Below, piece after piece: positions 10,749 to 21,539 of a stretch of 64,000 nt of DNA. This DNA is from Apoda limacodes (lineage: Eukaryota > Arthropoda > Insecta > Lepidoptera > Limacodidae). The notes under the pieces are model-generated. The model was given only the letters and a program-made list of their open reading frames with translations, was not told the origin of the DNA and made no database searches. A program made the position numbers and the translations under genes. The first letter of the stretch is position 1. Each line of letters begins with the position of its first letter. The stretch spans positions 1,954,501 through 2,018,500 of the forward strand of contig OX291557.1 of the NCBI GenBank assembly GCA_946406115.1, written 5' to 3'.

Positions 10749-11324
10749 GGGTGGTTCACTGTTCAACAGCGCACCCTATGCAAAGGGTGGTTCACTGTTC
10801 AACAGCGCACCCTATGCAAAGGGTGGTTCACTGTTCAACAGCGCACCCTATGCAAAGGGTGGTTCACTGTTCAACAGCGCACCCTATGCAAAGGGTGGTT
10901 CACTGTTCAACAGCGCACCCTATGCAAAGGGTGGTTCACTGTTCAACAGCGCACCCTATGCAAAGGGTGGTTCACTGTTCAACAGCGCACCCTATGCAAA
11001 GGGTGGTTCACTGTTCAACAGCGCACCCTATGCAAAGGGTGGTTCACTGTTCAACAGCGCACCCTATGCAAAGGGTGGTTCACTGTTCAACAGCGCACCC
11101 TATGCAAAGGGTGGTTCACTGTTCAACAGCGCACCCTATGCAAAGGGTGGTTCACTGTTCAACAGCGCACCCTATGCAAAGGGTGGTTCACTGTTCAACA
11201 GCGCACCCTATGCAAAGGGTGGTTCACTGTTCAACAGCGCACCCTATGCAAAGGGTTGTTCACTGTTCAACAGCGCACCCTATGCAAAGGGTGGTTCACT
11301 GTTCAACAACGCACCCTATGCAAA
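10749..11324 (+). repeat. 36-bp tandem array, 16 units, built from the pogo terminal repeat
   Basis: There are 16 head-to-tail units with exact 36-bp period (10749 + 36n, last unit 11289-11324). Each unit consists of the 28-bp pogo right terminus (starts GGGTGGTTCACTGTTCAAC, ends GCACCC) plus TATGCAAA, which is the first 8 bp of the flanking LINE leader. Units are identical except one G-to-T change (unit at 11253) and one G-to-A change in the last unit. Since 36 is divisible by three, the array reads as an open frame of 12-residue repeats, which is a by-product. There are no unique spacers, so this is not a CRISPR array. Confidence 0.95.
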
Positions 11325-11543
11325 GCTAAATTTAACTCACATCTAAGGTTCTTTTCCTCCTGTGGCAAACCCTTACAATAGGGAAATGTATACATTACAA
11401 TTTTTTTTTACTTTAAGTGCGCTTATACTACTTATAATACTTTCTTAATTCATTTTTATTTACATTACCCCTGTTATCGATAAATATTACTTTATTAAAC
11501 TTCTCATTATATTAACATAATTGGCATTTGGCATACAATTATT

Positions 11544-12047
11544 TTAAACCGGTTGTCCTACATTTGAGCTGAGAAAGTGTCCAAAACCTTTTCCCATTTC
11601 ATCGCAAAACATTACTACATTGTCAACAACATTACATTTTTGTGAAACACTAGTGGAGTGAGAACTGTTGTGAGCATATGATTGTTGCTCGGATTCGTAA
11701 CTGACACACATTGATGACTGAGGTGTTGGTAAAGGTAGTAACAAGGATGCACAATCCGGCTGTGAATCGCTGAGGCGTTTACAATCGCAGATACTGTGAT
11801 TGAGTTGTAATGACTCAAAACGCTCTGCATTATATTTACTCAATTCAATTAGCTCATTCATAGCCAGAGTGTGCTCCTCCATCTCTCTCAGAGACTCTTC
11901 ATACTTGCAGGTCATCATCTGCAAGGATGTATGTAAATCTTTTATTTGCAAGTCGAGTAAATGTGTATCTTTTTTATGTTTTAGCCTACTTTTTTCTAAT
12001 TGCAACTTACATACTTCCAGAGAAGGTTCAGCCGTTGTGTTTTCTTA
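11544..12047 (-). pseudogene. Coiled-coil ORF, possible LINE ORF1 fragment
   Basis: A 153-codon ATG frame (12005-11544), open further upstream to about 12047, encodes a Lys/Glu/Leu-rich coiled coil (QLEKSRLKHKKDTHLLDLQ...KYEESLREMEEHT). A Ser/His/Gln-rich linker and a C-terminal stretch VVMFCDEMGKGFGHFL follow. The last block loosely resembles the first motif of the SGNH esterase domain found in ORF1 of CR1-group LINEs. It lies 155 bp upstream of the truncated 5' end of LINE copy A, in the same orientation, so it may be that element's ORF1. A host exon is the alternative; the flanks show no convincing splice sites. Confidence 0.4.
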
Positions 12048-12575
12048 ACATCTAAAATATGTCACTTGGGCCACCAACGCGCATATAGATTTGCTTTATG
12101 GGCGTAAAGCTGAAATCGACCATGTTAATCGCACAGAGAGCTCATCTCTCTGTGGAAAAAATATATTATAGAAAGCTTAGCGTAAAAAGTGGAAAATAAT
12201 ACAATTATATCACATGAGATATAAAAAATATTTTTTTAGCTATGTAATTACTTAACATTTCATGAAACTAGTTGATAAGGAGTTATGAATTAAAAATAGA
12301 AAAACGAGAGGTTCAGCCGTTATTTTTTTAAAGCGATGTTTTTAATAGATATCTTAAAACAAGCCATACGAATTTCTTCCAGCCCGAAACTTGCAATAGG
12401 ACAGTGGAATCGATCTCAAGTAGGGCGCAGCCTTAATAATTCCATTCATGCAGTCGTTCATCGCCGGTGTCTAGACATGTCTTCACATGGCACGCACACA
12501 TAACACATTCACAAATGTGAGCGGGGCATAATATTGTACAAGAGAAAGAGTAGGTAATTAAAAAATGAAAATTAT
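12048..12575. other. Unassigned intronic sequence
   Basis: No coding frame or recognisable repeat is visible. AT-rich, with short inverted stretches near 12130-12180 (GAGCTC / CTCTCTGTGG). Confidence 0.5.
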
Positions 12576-12584
12576 TATTAAGTA

Positions 12585-13567
12585 GGGTTTTTTTATTTTA
12601 TTTTAATACCACTAAGGTGGCAAACAAGCAGACGGTCCGCCTGATGGAAAGCGGTCACCGTGGCCTATGGACGCTTGCAACACCAGAAATATCACTCGCG
12701 CGTTGCCGACCCTTCAAAAATCCAATAACTTCTTTCTTGAAGAACCCCATACTGTAGTCCTTAGAGAAAACCTTGGCAGGGAGCTCATTCCACAAACCCA
12801 AGCGTTCGCGGGAGGAAGTTTCTCTGAAACCGCACTGTACGCGACCATTTCGGTTCTAAAGTGTGAGAATAAAGTCCCTGCCGATGGCAAGCGGTGCGAT
12901 GGTAGAAAGTAGCCGTGGTAATCATTTCGAACAATTCCTCAGAACACATCCCATTGTACAAGCGGTAGAACACACACAGGGAGGCAAAGTCCCTCCTCAG
13001 ACTTAAGGGTTCGATACGGCAAGTGACTTTGGGATCGTCGACAATTCTCATAGCCCGTCGTTGAATCAAAAGGTCTAAGCTGGTACCCGGGTGCACCCGC
13101 CCAGAGATGGCAGCAGTACTCCATAGAGGGCCGAACTTGCGACTTGTAAAGCAGCAACCTCTGCTCCGACGTGTAGTACTGCCTCGCTCTGTTGAGTACA
13201 CCTAGTTTTTTGGACGCCAGATTCGCCTTATCTTGTAAATGATCTCGGAACTGAACATCGCTGGAGATGTCAACACCAAGGAGATGGAAATGGAAAGGGG
13301 AGTGTTCTGGAATTGTGGGACTACAGTGAATGGGGTTTTCTTAGCGGTGAACGCGCAGAATTGTGACTTTGTAGGGTTGAATCGGACCAAGTTTACTCGT
13401 CCTCAGTCAGAGAACTTGGACAGTGTGGTCTCGATTTGAGACACAAGTTCTCCGCGGTTTTTCTCTACAACGGAACGAGGGATGTTTGCACGACCCGTGT
13501 AATAAGTGTATCCAGTACTGTCATGTGCATATCAATGTATGTTGTTGATGACCAACATGTCCAACAA
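12585..13567 (-). mobile_element. 5'-truncated Zenon-like LINE with 9-bp target duplication
   Basis: Minus-strand copy of the last part of the LINE at 6729-10350, from the NDMLDI region before the YADD box (near 13560) to the conserved 3' end (TACCACTAAGGTGGCAAAC at 12605) and an A/T-rich tail (12585-12604). TATTAAGTA is at 12576-12584 and 13568-13576, a convincing target duplication. Coding is broken: frames 13390-13202 and 13201-12785 carry pieces such as MVRFNPTKSQFCAFTAKK and ICRIEPLSLRRDF-like sequence. Typical 5' truncation by incomplete reverse transcription. Confidence 0.9.
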
Positions 13568-13576
13568 TATTAAGTA

Positions 13577-14119
13577 TATACATTTAGTAGGGTATCGTAT
13601 ATTGAAACGGTAAAATTTTTCTGGCCATTTGTAATGTAACGGTACGGTAATCGGTAAAGGTCAAAAAACAGCCACTAAAAACCAGTAACAGAAATTTTTC
13701 TTCATTGACTGTCAGTAGAGGCACCATCCATAATTGTATTATAATTAATGCGAAAGTGTGTTTGTTGGTTTGTCTAACTACAACTCGGCAATAGAGCAAC
13801 GAGTCGACGTGATTTGAGTGACATAGGCTATACCGATCCAGAGAGTGAGAGAGCTCCCACGGGAACATTTTTTTCGCACATTTTGTTTCTCAACACTTTA
13901 ACTTCTTAAGATTTTTGCCATACACAAACTGACAAACACAGAGATGTCTCGAGTAGGCGGGGTCACGCTGAAGGCCGCTATTCCTCCACGTGTTGTAGCA
14001 GAGAATAATTTGAGCATTTTCTTTTGTATTCTTTCATTAGTATTAAATATATTGTAACGGGGCTTTTAATCCAACACGACGTCTTATATATCTACTTTGT
14101 CAAGTATGAAATGGTTTAT
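13577..14119. other. Unassigned intronic sequence with a repeat-like segment
   Basis: No gene is visible. The part at 13745-13830 (AATGCGAAAGTGTGTTTG...GAGTCGACGTGATTTG) resembles the 3' portion of dispersed lepidopteran repeats of the 23466-23712 kind, in inverse orientation. The rest is featureless. Confidence 0.4.
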
Positions 14120-17100
14120 TTTATATTAAAAACTAATTGGTTTTTTATTTTAGAGTTAGCTTTGCATTTTGAGAAGCTGACATAATTTTATAATTTATAC
14201 AATAGTTTGCCAGTGAATTTAAGTCATCCTGAATGTTCAATATAGATAGCGTCTGTTTGCTCGCCATCATTTATCTATCGTTAATACAGATATGTTATGA
14301 AGGTGGTTAAATTACCGACTGTTGCGCGGCGTTTCAAAAATCCATGTTGATTTGTTATCACTTGATCTTCTAAACTTTGATAAAGTTGCTGAATGTACCA
14401 ATTTCTCAAATATTTTTGAAAAGGCTAATAAGATAGAAATAGGTCTATACTGGGTTTAGTTGGCTTTGCTTCCATTTTTGTAAACAGGGATTAAATTAAT
14501 TGATATAAACAAAAAATTAAATTAGCTTCTATATCCACTTAGTAGGAAATTGCCCTTCTACTAAACTTTTGTTAAGAATAAGATGAATAGAAAATTTGAT
14601 AGAATCTACCGTATTTTGAATAAAGTAGGGATGGACACCATCCGGCCCAGCCCCCTTTGTAATATCGAGAGAGTTAATTTCTTTTTCTATATGACCTAAT
14701 GATATATCAATCGATGGTATTCAAAGATGACTTATACGGATAGATACCGTGTTCTGGCACACAAAACGAGCCGATTCGAGTACCTGAATTTTAAGGTTCT
14801 TGCCGTCAACACTACATTATACGTAATCTGTGCGTCAACACGAACTGTGCTCCCGCGTAAAGTAATAAAAATGTCGATTTGAGCAATAAAATCGTGCTAA
14901 ACTATTGACAACAAAAAAGGTTGATGATAAAAAATCACAAGTTATTACACTAATCCGCTTGCTATATTAGAGATACAAACTAAGTTTTCAAAATAATTAT
15001 TCGCAATATAAACAACAAATGTTTTTCTGTCTATGATTACCGACTAACTTGCGTCTCCTGAAGATGCCTCGTGTTGAAACGAAACACGTGTCCCGTTTTG
15101 TTATCAATTTGGTGGTGTAGTGTTGTGAAGTTTGCATCGTCCACATAAGGAGAGAGGGAGGGGTGTACTTCTGCACGTGAGTGCTACTGAATTGTTTTTA
15201 GCGGATTTGCGAGGTAATTATATTTATCCAAAGATTACTTATACGTCTAGATACCGTGTCCCAAACAACATCAAACGGAGCACTGCGAACCATTTTCGTA
15301 GCCATGTGTGTGTAAATCAGCTAATATGACTATTATTTTTACATCTGTGTGCGTAATTTCGGTGTTACCAACCCTAAAGTGATTATCCCAAATTGGAGAA
15401 ATATTACCTTTATTCGGTACTAGCAGCCCGTCCCGGTTTAGCACAGGTGGACTTTTAACCGTTTTCTAAACATTTTGGGAAAAGTAGAGTAATTTTATCC
15501 CGGATTAATTATTTACGAACGGATGACAGGTGACAAAAGTAATGATTCTGCATCCCAAAACGAACGCGCCCCGTTAATTTAGCATTGGTATCAAAAGTAT
15601 CAAAATTTTAGTATCATTTGTGACAAACTGTCATGCGTTCGTTTACGATATTTCTGTTATTTTTGGCAAACACCGAAAAATGAAACTTTAGATCCATGTC
15701 TGGAGGTGGGGTTTTTGTGTTAATCTGTCAAACTGCCTATACATATTCATTGTTTATGGTAGTGTGTGTGTATTTTATCGTGGTGTGTGTACGTCAACCG
15801 TTCGTTTTGCAAGTTTTGTAAACAAAAATTTTGTTAGTAACGTTTCAAAGCTACACGAACGGTAGGTGTCGGTGGCAAAACTGGCGTTATCAAAAGTGTA
15901 AAAAGTATCATTCGTGGGAACTTTTAATCCCAGAACGAACGCGCCCTTAATGCACCCGAGTAGCCTGCTGTTTGCGCACTTTTGATCTGCCGCGCGGCAG
16001 AAGCGTGTCGTGACTTTATAATGAGACAGCCTTATTATTTTACACACCCAATTGCGCGTGGTCTTTACTGGTCATATGCCGTCTTGCTAATGTAGTTGTA
16101 GTAGTAGGTAGTTAAATTTAAAATTTTATACAAAGAGTTCAAGGTGTGACGTTACCCTTCGTTGTGAAGGCAAGAGATTTTTATTTAACTACTAATGTGT
16201 TTTAAGATACGGTGATACATTAATTTAGTTTCGTAGTCCATTAAATACATTAAACATACTACTTTTTCCATTGTGATTTACACCCAAGTGTTATGTTTGT
16301 GTTAAAGTAAAATTTAAAAAATCGCATAAGTGATTACGTTTTATGAACACAATGTGTCACAGAGGTCATTATTACAGAAATACTTTATCAACCTGAAATA
16401 ATGTACGTAAGAATGTGACGTTAGGTAAAAAGAATATATTTTCGTTTTAATTTTCACCTTACTAGGCATCTAACTTGGCAACACAGACAGAAAAATACTT
16501 GTTGCTACTCTGGCGAATAATAATTTTGAAAAATTCGTTCGTAACTCAAATATAACAAGCAGATAAGTGTACTAACTTGTGAAAAGTGTTTTTTTTTCAT
16601 CAAGTGTTTTTTGCCAATAGTTTCTTCACAATTTTATTGCACAAACTGCCATTTTTATAACTTTTCGCGGGTGCACAGTTTGCGTCGACGTACAGATTAC
16701 GTATGATGTAGTGTTGACCGCAAGTATATGAAAAATCAGGTACTCGGATTGGCTCGTTTTGTGTGCCTGAACACGGTATCTAGACGTATAAGTAATCTTT
16801 GATCTTATCATAATAATGAATTTCCGCAAAGTAACGCCTGATTCTATCAATAGTATTTCTGTCTGTGTTGCCAAATCTGTAGGTACGTTCATTTCCCATC
16901 CCAAGGTTGGTAAGGCGAATACTGAAACGACAATATATATTTTTTACCTTGCGTCACTTACGTACATTACACTATTTTAGGTTGATATAATATTTATGTA
17001 TTGATGACTCCTGTGACACATTATATCTATAGAACATAAACCTTTACCAGGGACTTCTGCAATGTTTAAATAATAAAACATAACAGTTAGATGTAAATAT

Positions 17101-18440
17101 CAATAGAAAAAGTAGTTCTTATCATGTATTTTATGAACTACAAAATAAATTTAATTACTGTATCTTAAAATACATCAATAATTAAAAAAAAAATATCTTT
17201 TCTTTTCAACGAACTGTGACGTTAACGTCACAGTTTGAACTCTTTATATTAAATTTCAACTTTAGTTACCTAATATTAGATACTTTACTAGCAAGACGGT
17301 GTACGTACACGCGCAATTGGGTGTGTAATATTATAGGGCGAGTGTAATTTGCATTGTTTGTGTAATATTCTAAGACGTCAATCAGTAATATAAGTTATTC
17401 ATTTACAATGATAGACTTATTATGTACTTGTAATGATTTTTGTGATTTTCTTTTGGATAATAATAAAATGTTATACTAAAATCTTTTAATTTTATTGATA
17501 ATTATTAAATAACATATTATATATAATCTTTATATTTCCTATGTGAATTGAGATTAAAATACTCTATAGTTTATTAATTAAACTCCCTGACTTGCCCTAC
17601 CCGGCAACCCTGAGTCCTAACCTTCAAAGAGCTCGAAGTAGGCAAAAGCCTTCAATGGCTCTGTGATGCGATAGCTTTCTATGTTAAAAAAAATCTTGTC
17701 GACAAAACACGGCTGTTGTCACATGGCGGGACCTATGAATAACGAACACGGCGCGCACGGATGCCATTGCAAAGATGGACGGATTTTATTTTGTACACCC
17801 ATCTATATTTTAGCACTACAGTATATAATATTTGGAAAATACTCTAAGGTTTTAACATGCATTACATGGCTATGGTCAACAGATTTCTACCTTCGTATCA
17901 AAGGCTTACACGATCTGTCTTATAATTATGTGTCACCACAGGGGGCATCGAAAGTGAAAATAAATTGTAGTACCGAATAAAAGTAAGAACTCCCCAATTC
18001 GGGGTAATCACTTTAAGGTTGGCAACACCAAAATTACGCACACAGATGTAAAAATGATAGTCGTATTAGCTGATTTACACACACATTGATAGGAAAATGG
18101 CTCGTAACACTCCGTTTGATGTTGTATCGGACACGGTATCTAGACGTATAAGTAAGTCATCTTTGATGGTATTGTATTGGCTTTAGAATACATTTCTGTT
18201 GGTGTCATATAATTCTCCGGTTCTAGTTGTGTAAGTTGATAGACACTTTGAAAGTAGTGAGAAAACATATTACATATAATTTGTGGATAATTGTTGTAGG
18301 GTAATCTTTTTGGAAAAGAACTTTTAATATTTTGTAGGCTACTCACATGCCACAAAAAATATGTAATATTATATTTATTGATAATTCTGTACGTTTTATG
18401 TAATTATTATATGTTATTCTAGCTTTTTTAAATCTAGATC
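14120..18440 (-). mobile_element. LINE reverse-transcriptase fragment, interrupted by a foldback element
   Basis: On the minus strand the part at about 18440-18166 encodes the linker before the RT (SSFPKRLPYNNY..., SHYFQSVYQLTQ). The reading continues at 14721 with ISLGHIEKEINSLD, KGAGPDGVHPYF, YRPISIL and FSKIFEKLVH, down to about 14120. Removing 14722-18165 and one copy of an 8-bp duplication joins the two parts in frame across NTIPSIDIS. Many frameshifts follow, so it is an old copy. Family: non-LTR, CR1/Jockey group, not further assigned. Confidence 0.8.
14722..18165. mobile_element. 3,444-bp composite foldback DNA element with 8-bp target duplication
   Basis: Termini start CAAAGATGACTTA on both sides, and ATGGTATT at 14714-14721 and 18166-18173 flanks them. 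The terminal motif (CAAAGAT.ACTTATACG...GATACCGTGT) occurs four times: 14722 (+), 15229 (+), and ending at 16801 (-) and 18165 (-). The arm at 14722-14865 pairs with 16660-16801. The arm at 15229-15400 pairs with 17985-18165. A long imperfect palindrome (about 16035-16500 against 16870-17340) lies in the middle. No transposase frame is visible, so it is non-autonomous. An 8-bp duplication and a CA start would fit hAT-type or other 8-bp-target transposases; unassigned. Confidence 0.82.
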
Positions 18441-18529
18441 TGTACATAGAGAATAGCAGAGAATAGATTACATGATCTTAAAAAGAAGTACACATTCATC
18501 TACCGTTAATTGATCAAAAATTGTGCCCA

Positions 18530-18590
18530 AGTCTAGTTGCATAATTGTGGCCCAGTCTACTTGTGTGATTGTGGCCCAGTCTAAATTTCG
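18530..18590. repeat. Three short tandem copies of a GTGGCCCAGTCTA motif
   Basis: AATTGTGCCCAAGTCTA, AATTGTGGCCCAGTCTA and GATTGTGGCCCAGTCTA follow one another with a few bases between. Small local minisatellite. Confidence 0.8.
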
Positions 18591-18671
18591 TTATAATTTT
18601 TTTTACAGAAACAAAATTTATGTATTGTGTTCTTACGTAAGATTTGTAGTATTTGAATATTTAATGTGAAT

Positions 18672-18770
18672 AAAATAGGTGGATGGTGACGGTCAGCAGT
18701 TATTAAAATAGGTGGATGGTGACGATCAGCAGTTATTAAAATAGGTGGATGGTGACGATCAGCAGTTATT
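18672..18770. repeat. 33-bp tandem repeat, 3 units
   Basis: Three units beginning AAAATAGGTGGATGGTGAC and ending CAGCAGTTATT, differing at one base in the first. They create an 11-residue repeat in a minus frame, without sign of a real gene. Confidence 0.9.
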
Positions 18771-19619
18771 AAAGGCGCTGCAGAATTGTTTATATTGACA
18801 GTTGTAATGCGTAAAACATGGTCTAATATTCTATTATTACTGTTACGCAAAATATTATATTGTTTTCGGTTTAAACAAAACATTGTATTTAGCATTTTAT
18901 TATATTTATTAAAGAGACATTTATCAAAATATATATCCTATGGTTATAGCTTCAGTATTCGTTATCGTCATGAAAAGAGAAAATTGAAACTTAACCATAA
19001 GAATAAAAAAAAATACAAGTCACCGTTCATTCGGTAACGCTGCTATATATTAATAGTAAGAAAAATAGTACTTTATTTTTAGGGTTCCGTTCCCAAAGGG
19101 TAATTAGCGGAACCCTATTACTTAGACTCCGGCTGTATCTCATGAACCGTGATAGTTAGACAGTTGAAATTTTCACAGAAGAAATATTTCTGTTGCCGCT
19201 ATAACAATAAATACTAAAAAACAGAATAAAATAAATATTTAAGGGGGCTCCCATACACAAACGTGATTTTTTTGCTCGATTTTAGCTTGATGTTGATAAC
19301 GGCAACAGATAGACGCCTAAAATATTTACAAAATATTTAGTGATATAGTTACTTTAAAAGTAATAATTAAATTAAATTAAAACAAAAATTTAAGGGGGGC
19401 TCCGATACAACAAACGTGATTTTTTTAGCCGTTTTTATAGATAATGGGGAACCCTTCGTGCGCCAATCCGACTCGCATTTGGCCGATTTTTTAGTATTTA
19501 ATATAACCTCCATTATCTTCAGTCACAGCAAGCAAGCGCCACCGCATAGATCCGACTATATTAGAACAGATATCTGTTCCTCTAATATTATTCCAAATTT
19601 CTACACAGTGAGCCTCTAA

Positions 19620-20275
19620 TGACTCTGTAGTTCTTTCATTTCGGATGTCCCATCTTTGCACACATCAAACCCCATAGGTTTTATATGGGATTTAAATCTG
19701 GTGGTTTTGCAGGCCATGGAATAACATTAATGTCCGGGTGTTAAAATAAACCAATCCTGCACTATATACGATCAATGCACAGGACAGTTATCATGCATAA
19801 ACTGTATTTGTGGCATATTAGCTAATGGATAAACACACCGAGCTGTTGGCAACATGATCTCGTCTGTCACATATTTAGTGATATACGTCCAGATTCCATA
19901 TTTGGGACAACATTTTGTTGCTGCGCTACAAATGAAGCCGACTGAAGATACGAACGACTTCTCATCGGTGAATAATGTGGGCTCCCAGTCAAAATCTAAA
20001 TACTCCCTTGCAATATAATAATATAAAAATATGGTTTAGCTGGCTTTCTATGATGCAATCCTTCAATATGCAGAGCTCGACGAACTGTGTGTGTAGATGT
20101 ATGAAACATGTGTCCAAACACAGGAGTCGGTATGAAACCATTGTTCTTCTATTGTTCCACCATGAATCTTCTTTGAGTGGCATCAATGTGCCGCGGGCGT
20201 CCACTTCGAGGTCGAGTTGATAAACTCCCCTCCTCTTGGTTGCGCGAGCGCTTTACGGTAATCCACTAAAAATCA
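19620..20275 (-). pseudogene. Tc1/mariner-like transposase relic (left copy)
   Basis: Minus-strand fragments in order: a linker near 20270-20210 (RKALA.P, RGGEF-like), YLDFDWEPTLFTDEKSFVSS near 19990-19940, MHDNCPVH near 19770-19800, and WPAKPPDLNPI.NLWG near 19665-19715. These carry the first two catalytic acids (TDE, HDN) and the DLNPIENLWG block. The third catalytic position, Glu in PIEN, is a TAA stop, and a frameshift lies between the second and third motifs; spacing there is about 36-37 residues. The right copy retains that Glu but has lost the second Asp. Confidence 0.75.
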
Positions 20276-20511
20276 AATAGCCAGATTAAAACAAACATTT
20301 AACATCTAACTTAATAGCTAAATAAAAACACCAACCTTGTCAGCACATACCCCCAGAAACAAATCAGCAACGCACGAGAAACATTAAATGTCTATCTACG
20401 TAGTATCCGCATCTAAATTAATAGCTATTAGAAAATTGGTCTAAGCTGTTTAACTAAACAAAATATTCATAATTCGTAAAATGTAACAAAAACAAAAAGA
20501 AAGGCATGAGG

Positions 20512-20588
20512 TGAGATTCAAATCGACAACCACTGAGTACAGGTATTAAGATCTGATACGTCTATCCACTAGGCTACGGATACGATAA
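20512..20588 (-). repeat. tRNA-like (SINE head) segment, left copy
   Basis: On the minus strand it reads ATCCGTAGCCTAGTGGATAG (A box) followed about 50 bp later by a B-box-like TTTGAATCTCACC. Same as 32725-32802. No proper tRNA fold or adjacent terminator, so it is taken as SINE-derived. Confidence 0.6.
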
Positions 20589-20749
20589 TTTTCTTAGTGA
20601 AATTATTATATACAATATTAAATGAAACTAATATTACTCAGGTTCTACAAGACATATTACTTTATTTCTTTAAGTGTGTGAGTGACTACGCCTCGCTGCC
20701 ATTCTATTTGTTTTGAAATTCTATATGCAGTTGTGCAACTGACCGTACA

Positions 20750-21390
20750 TTCTTCCGAGTAAGAGAACAGGGCATTCATTGAGGAATTAGTTTTACAGGG
20801 TCCCTCTGCTGAAACTGAAAATTGAGAGCCTGTTGAGATCACTGAGACCCAAGCCGAAAGAACACCACACTGTCAAACTCCTGTAGATATTAACCAAGAA
20901 TTACAAGATATTACACCGAACCTGGAGCAAAATATTTCTTCTGGTGACGTCCATTAGCAACTAGATTCCATTCTATCCACAAGCAGGCAATCCGTGTTCT
21001 CGCCTGAAACATTACGCTCATACCCTAAAGCGCCGCCAGCAAAAATAGGTACCAGAGGTCGAAAAACTAAAAAGTCTTACTATAAAGTCATGAAGAACGA
21101 GTGAAACCACAAATCATAAGAAAAGTCCTACTAGATCCATCTACTGGGAAGACTTAATGAAGGGAAAGGTAAAGGCAAAGGAAAGGGGAAGGGTAAAGCA
21201 ATAAAGAAGGTTAACACAGCACCGGAATCATCAGAAGAAGAACGAGATTATTGTCTCATTTTTCTAGTATCGTATTCAGTGCCTGAAGAACAGTAGTTAC
21301 GATGTCGGGGGGCTGTCGATTATGGTCTCACGTTGAGTGCATTGACGGGAGTAGATATAACATTTGCCATCACTGTACTGTCTCATTAAT
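20750..21390 (+). pseudogene. C-terminal relic of a pogo/Tigger-type transposase
   Basis: Plus-strand frames read TETQAERTPHCQTPVDINQ, then FSPETLRSYPKAPPAKIG with RGRKTKKS, a GKGKGKGKG run, and a final stretch with DYGLTLSALTGVDITF-like sequence. The SPE..RPYPKAPP.K..RGRK pattern is typical of the C-terminus of insect pogo-type transposases, which often end in a zinc-binding segment. Stops at about 20956, 21102 and 21157 break it. Catalytic domain absent. Family call rests on the SPETLRSYPKAPP motif only. Confidence 0.55.
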
Positions 21391-21539
21391 TCTAATTTAT
21401 TTTTAGAAGACTGTCTTTGATACAAAATGTATATCAGTTTTGTTCAATTATTACCTCAAAAGACAAAGATAACATTATTGTTGTTTATTTTATTTTAAGT
21501 TGTGGTCTAATTATAGACTTACATCTTATGTGTAGATAA

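Larger units (their letters stand above)
4054..11316 (+). mobile_element. pogo-like DNA transposon, nested in LINE copy A and itself split by a LINE
   Basis: The left end at 4054 and the right end at 11289-11316 share the inverted terminal core TGTTGAACAGTGAACCACCC. TA is present at 4052-4053 and 11317-11318, consistent with pogo/Tc1 target duplication. Flanks on both sides are contiguous 5' leader of LINE copy A. A broken pogo-type transposase (4504-6578) lies in the left half. The LINE at 6729-10350 is inserted after it, and the 3' tail (10351-10748) with further GGTTCACTGTT motifs continues to the tandem array. Fit to the target is not perfect: two bases (GT) of the LINE reference are missing at the junction. 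Confidence 0.82.
709..11389 (-). mobile_element. CR1-group LINE, copy A (interrupted; pieces 709-3046, 3329-4053, 11317-11389)
   Basis: This is the same family as the copy at 37970-41656 on the plus strand, which serves as the reference for what interrupts it. Its 3' end is the GTCAAA hexamer tail at 709-726. The MITE at 3047-3328 and the pogo-like transposon at 4054-11316 split it: deleting them gives continuous sequence matching the plus-strand copy, with the 5' leader resuming at 11317 and ending near 11389. It has an internal deletion relative to that copy (C-terminal coding part and most of the 3' UTR, near 845). It is decayed. Confidence 0.85.
18931..20747 (-). mobile_element. Composite Tc1/mariner-like + SINE + repeat unit, left (inverted) copy
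   Basis: It is alignable along most of its length, in inverse orientation, with 32565-34549. In element order it contains a leader (TACGGTCAGTTGCA end near 20745), a tRNA-like segment (20512-20588), the transposase relic (19620-20275), and a copy of the dispersed GGTTCCGTA repeat (19078-19440). Both copies share this order, so the composite existed before duplication. Confidence 0.75.

Noticed and set aside
10749..11324. CRISPR-like array (36-bp repeat)
   Set aside because: Units are strictly head to tail without unique spacers, and the window is eukaryotic.
10751..11329. 192-codon frame of perfect 12-residue repeats, like a structural or silk protein
   Set aside because: The 36-bp array is the pogo terminal repeat plus flanking DNA; the frame is open only because 36 is a multiple of three.
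15132..16047. Transposase frames inside the foldback element
   Set aside because: Frames are short, without catalytic motifs, and lie in palindromic DNA.
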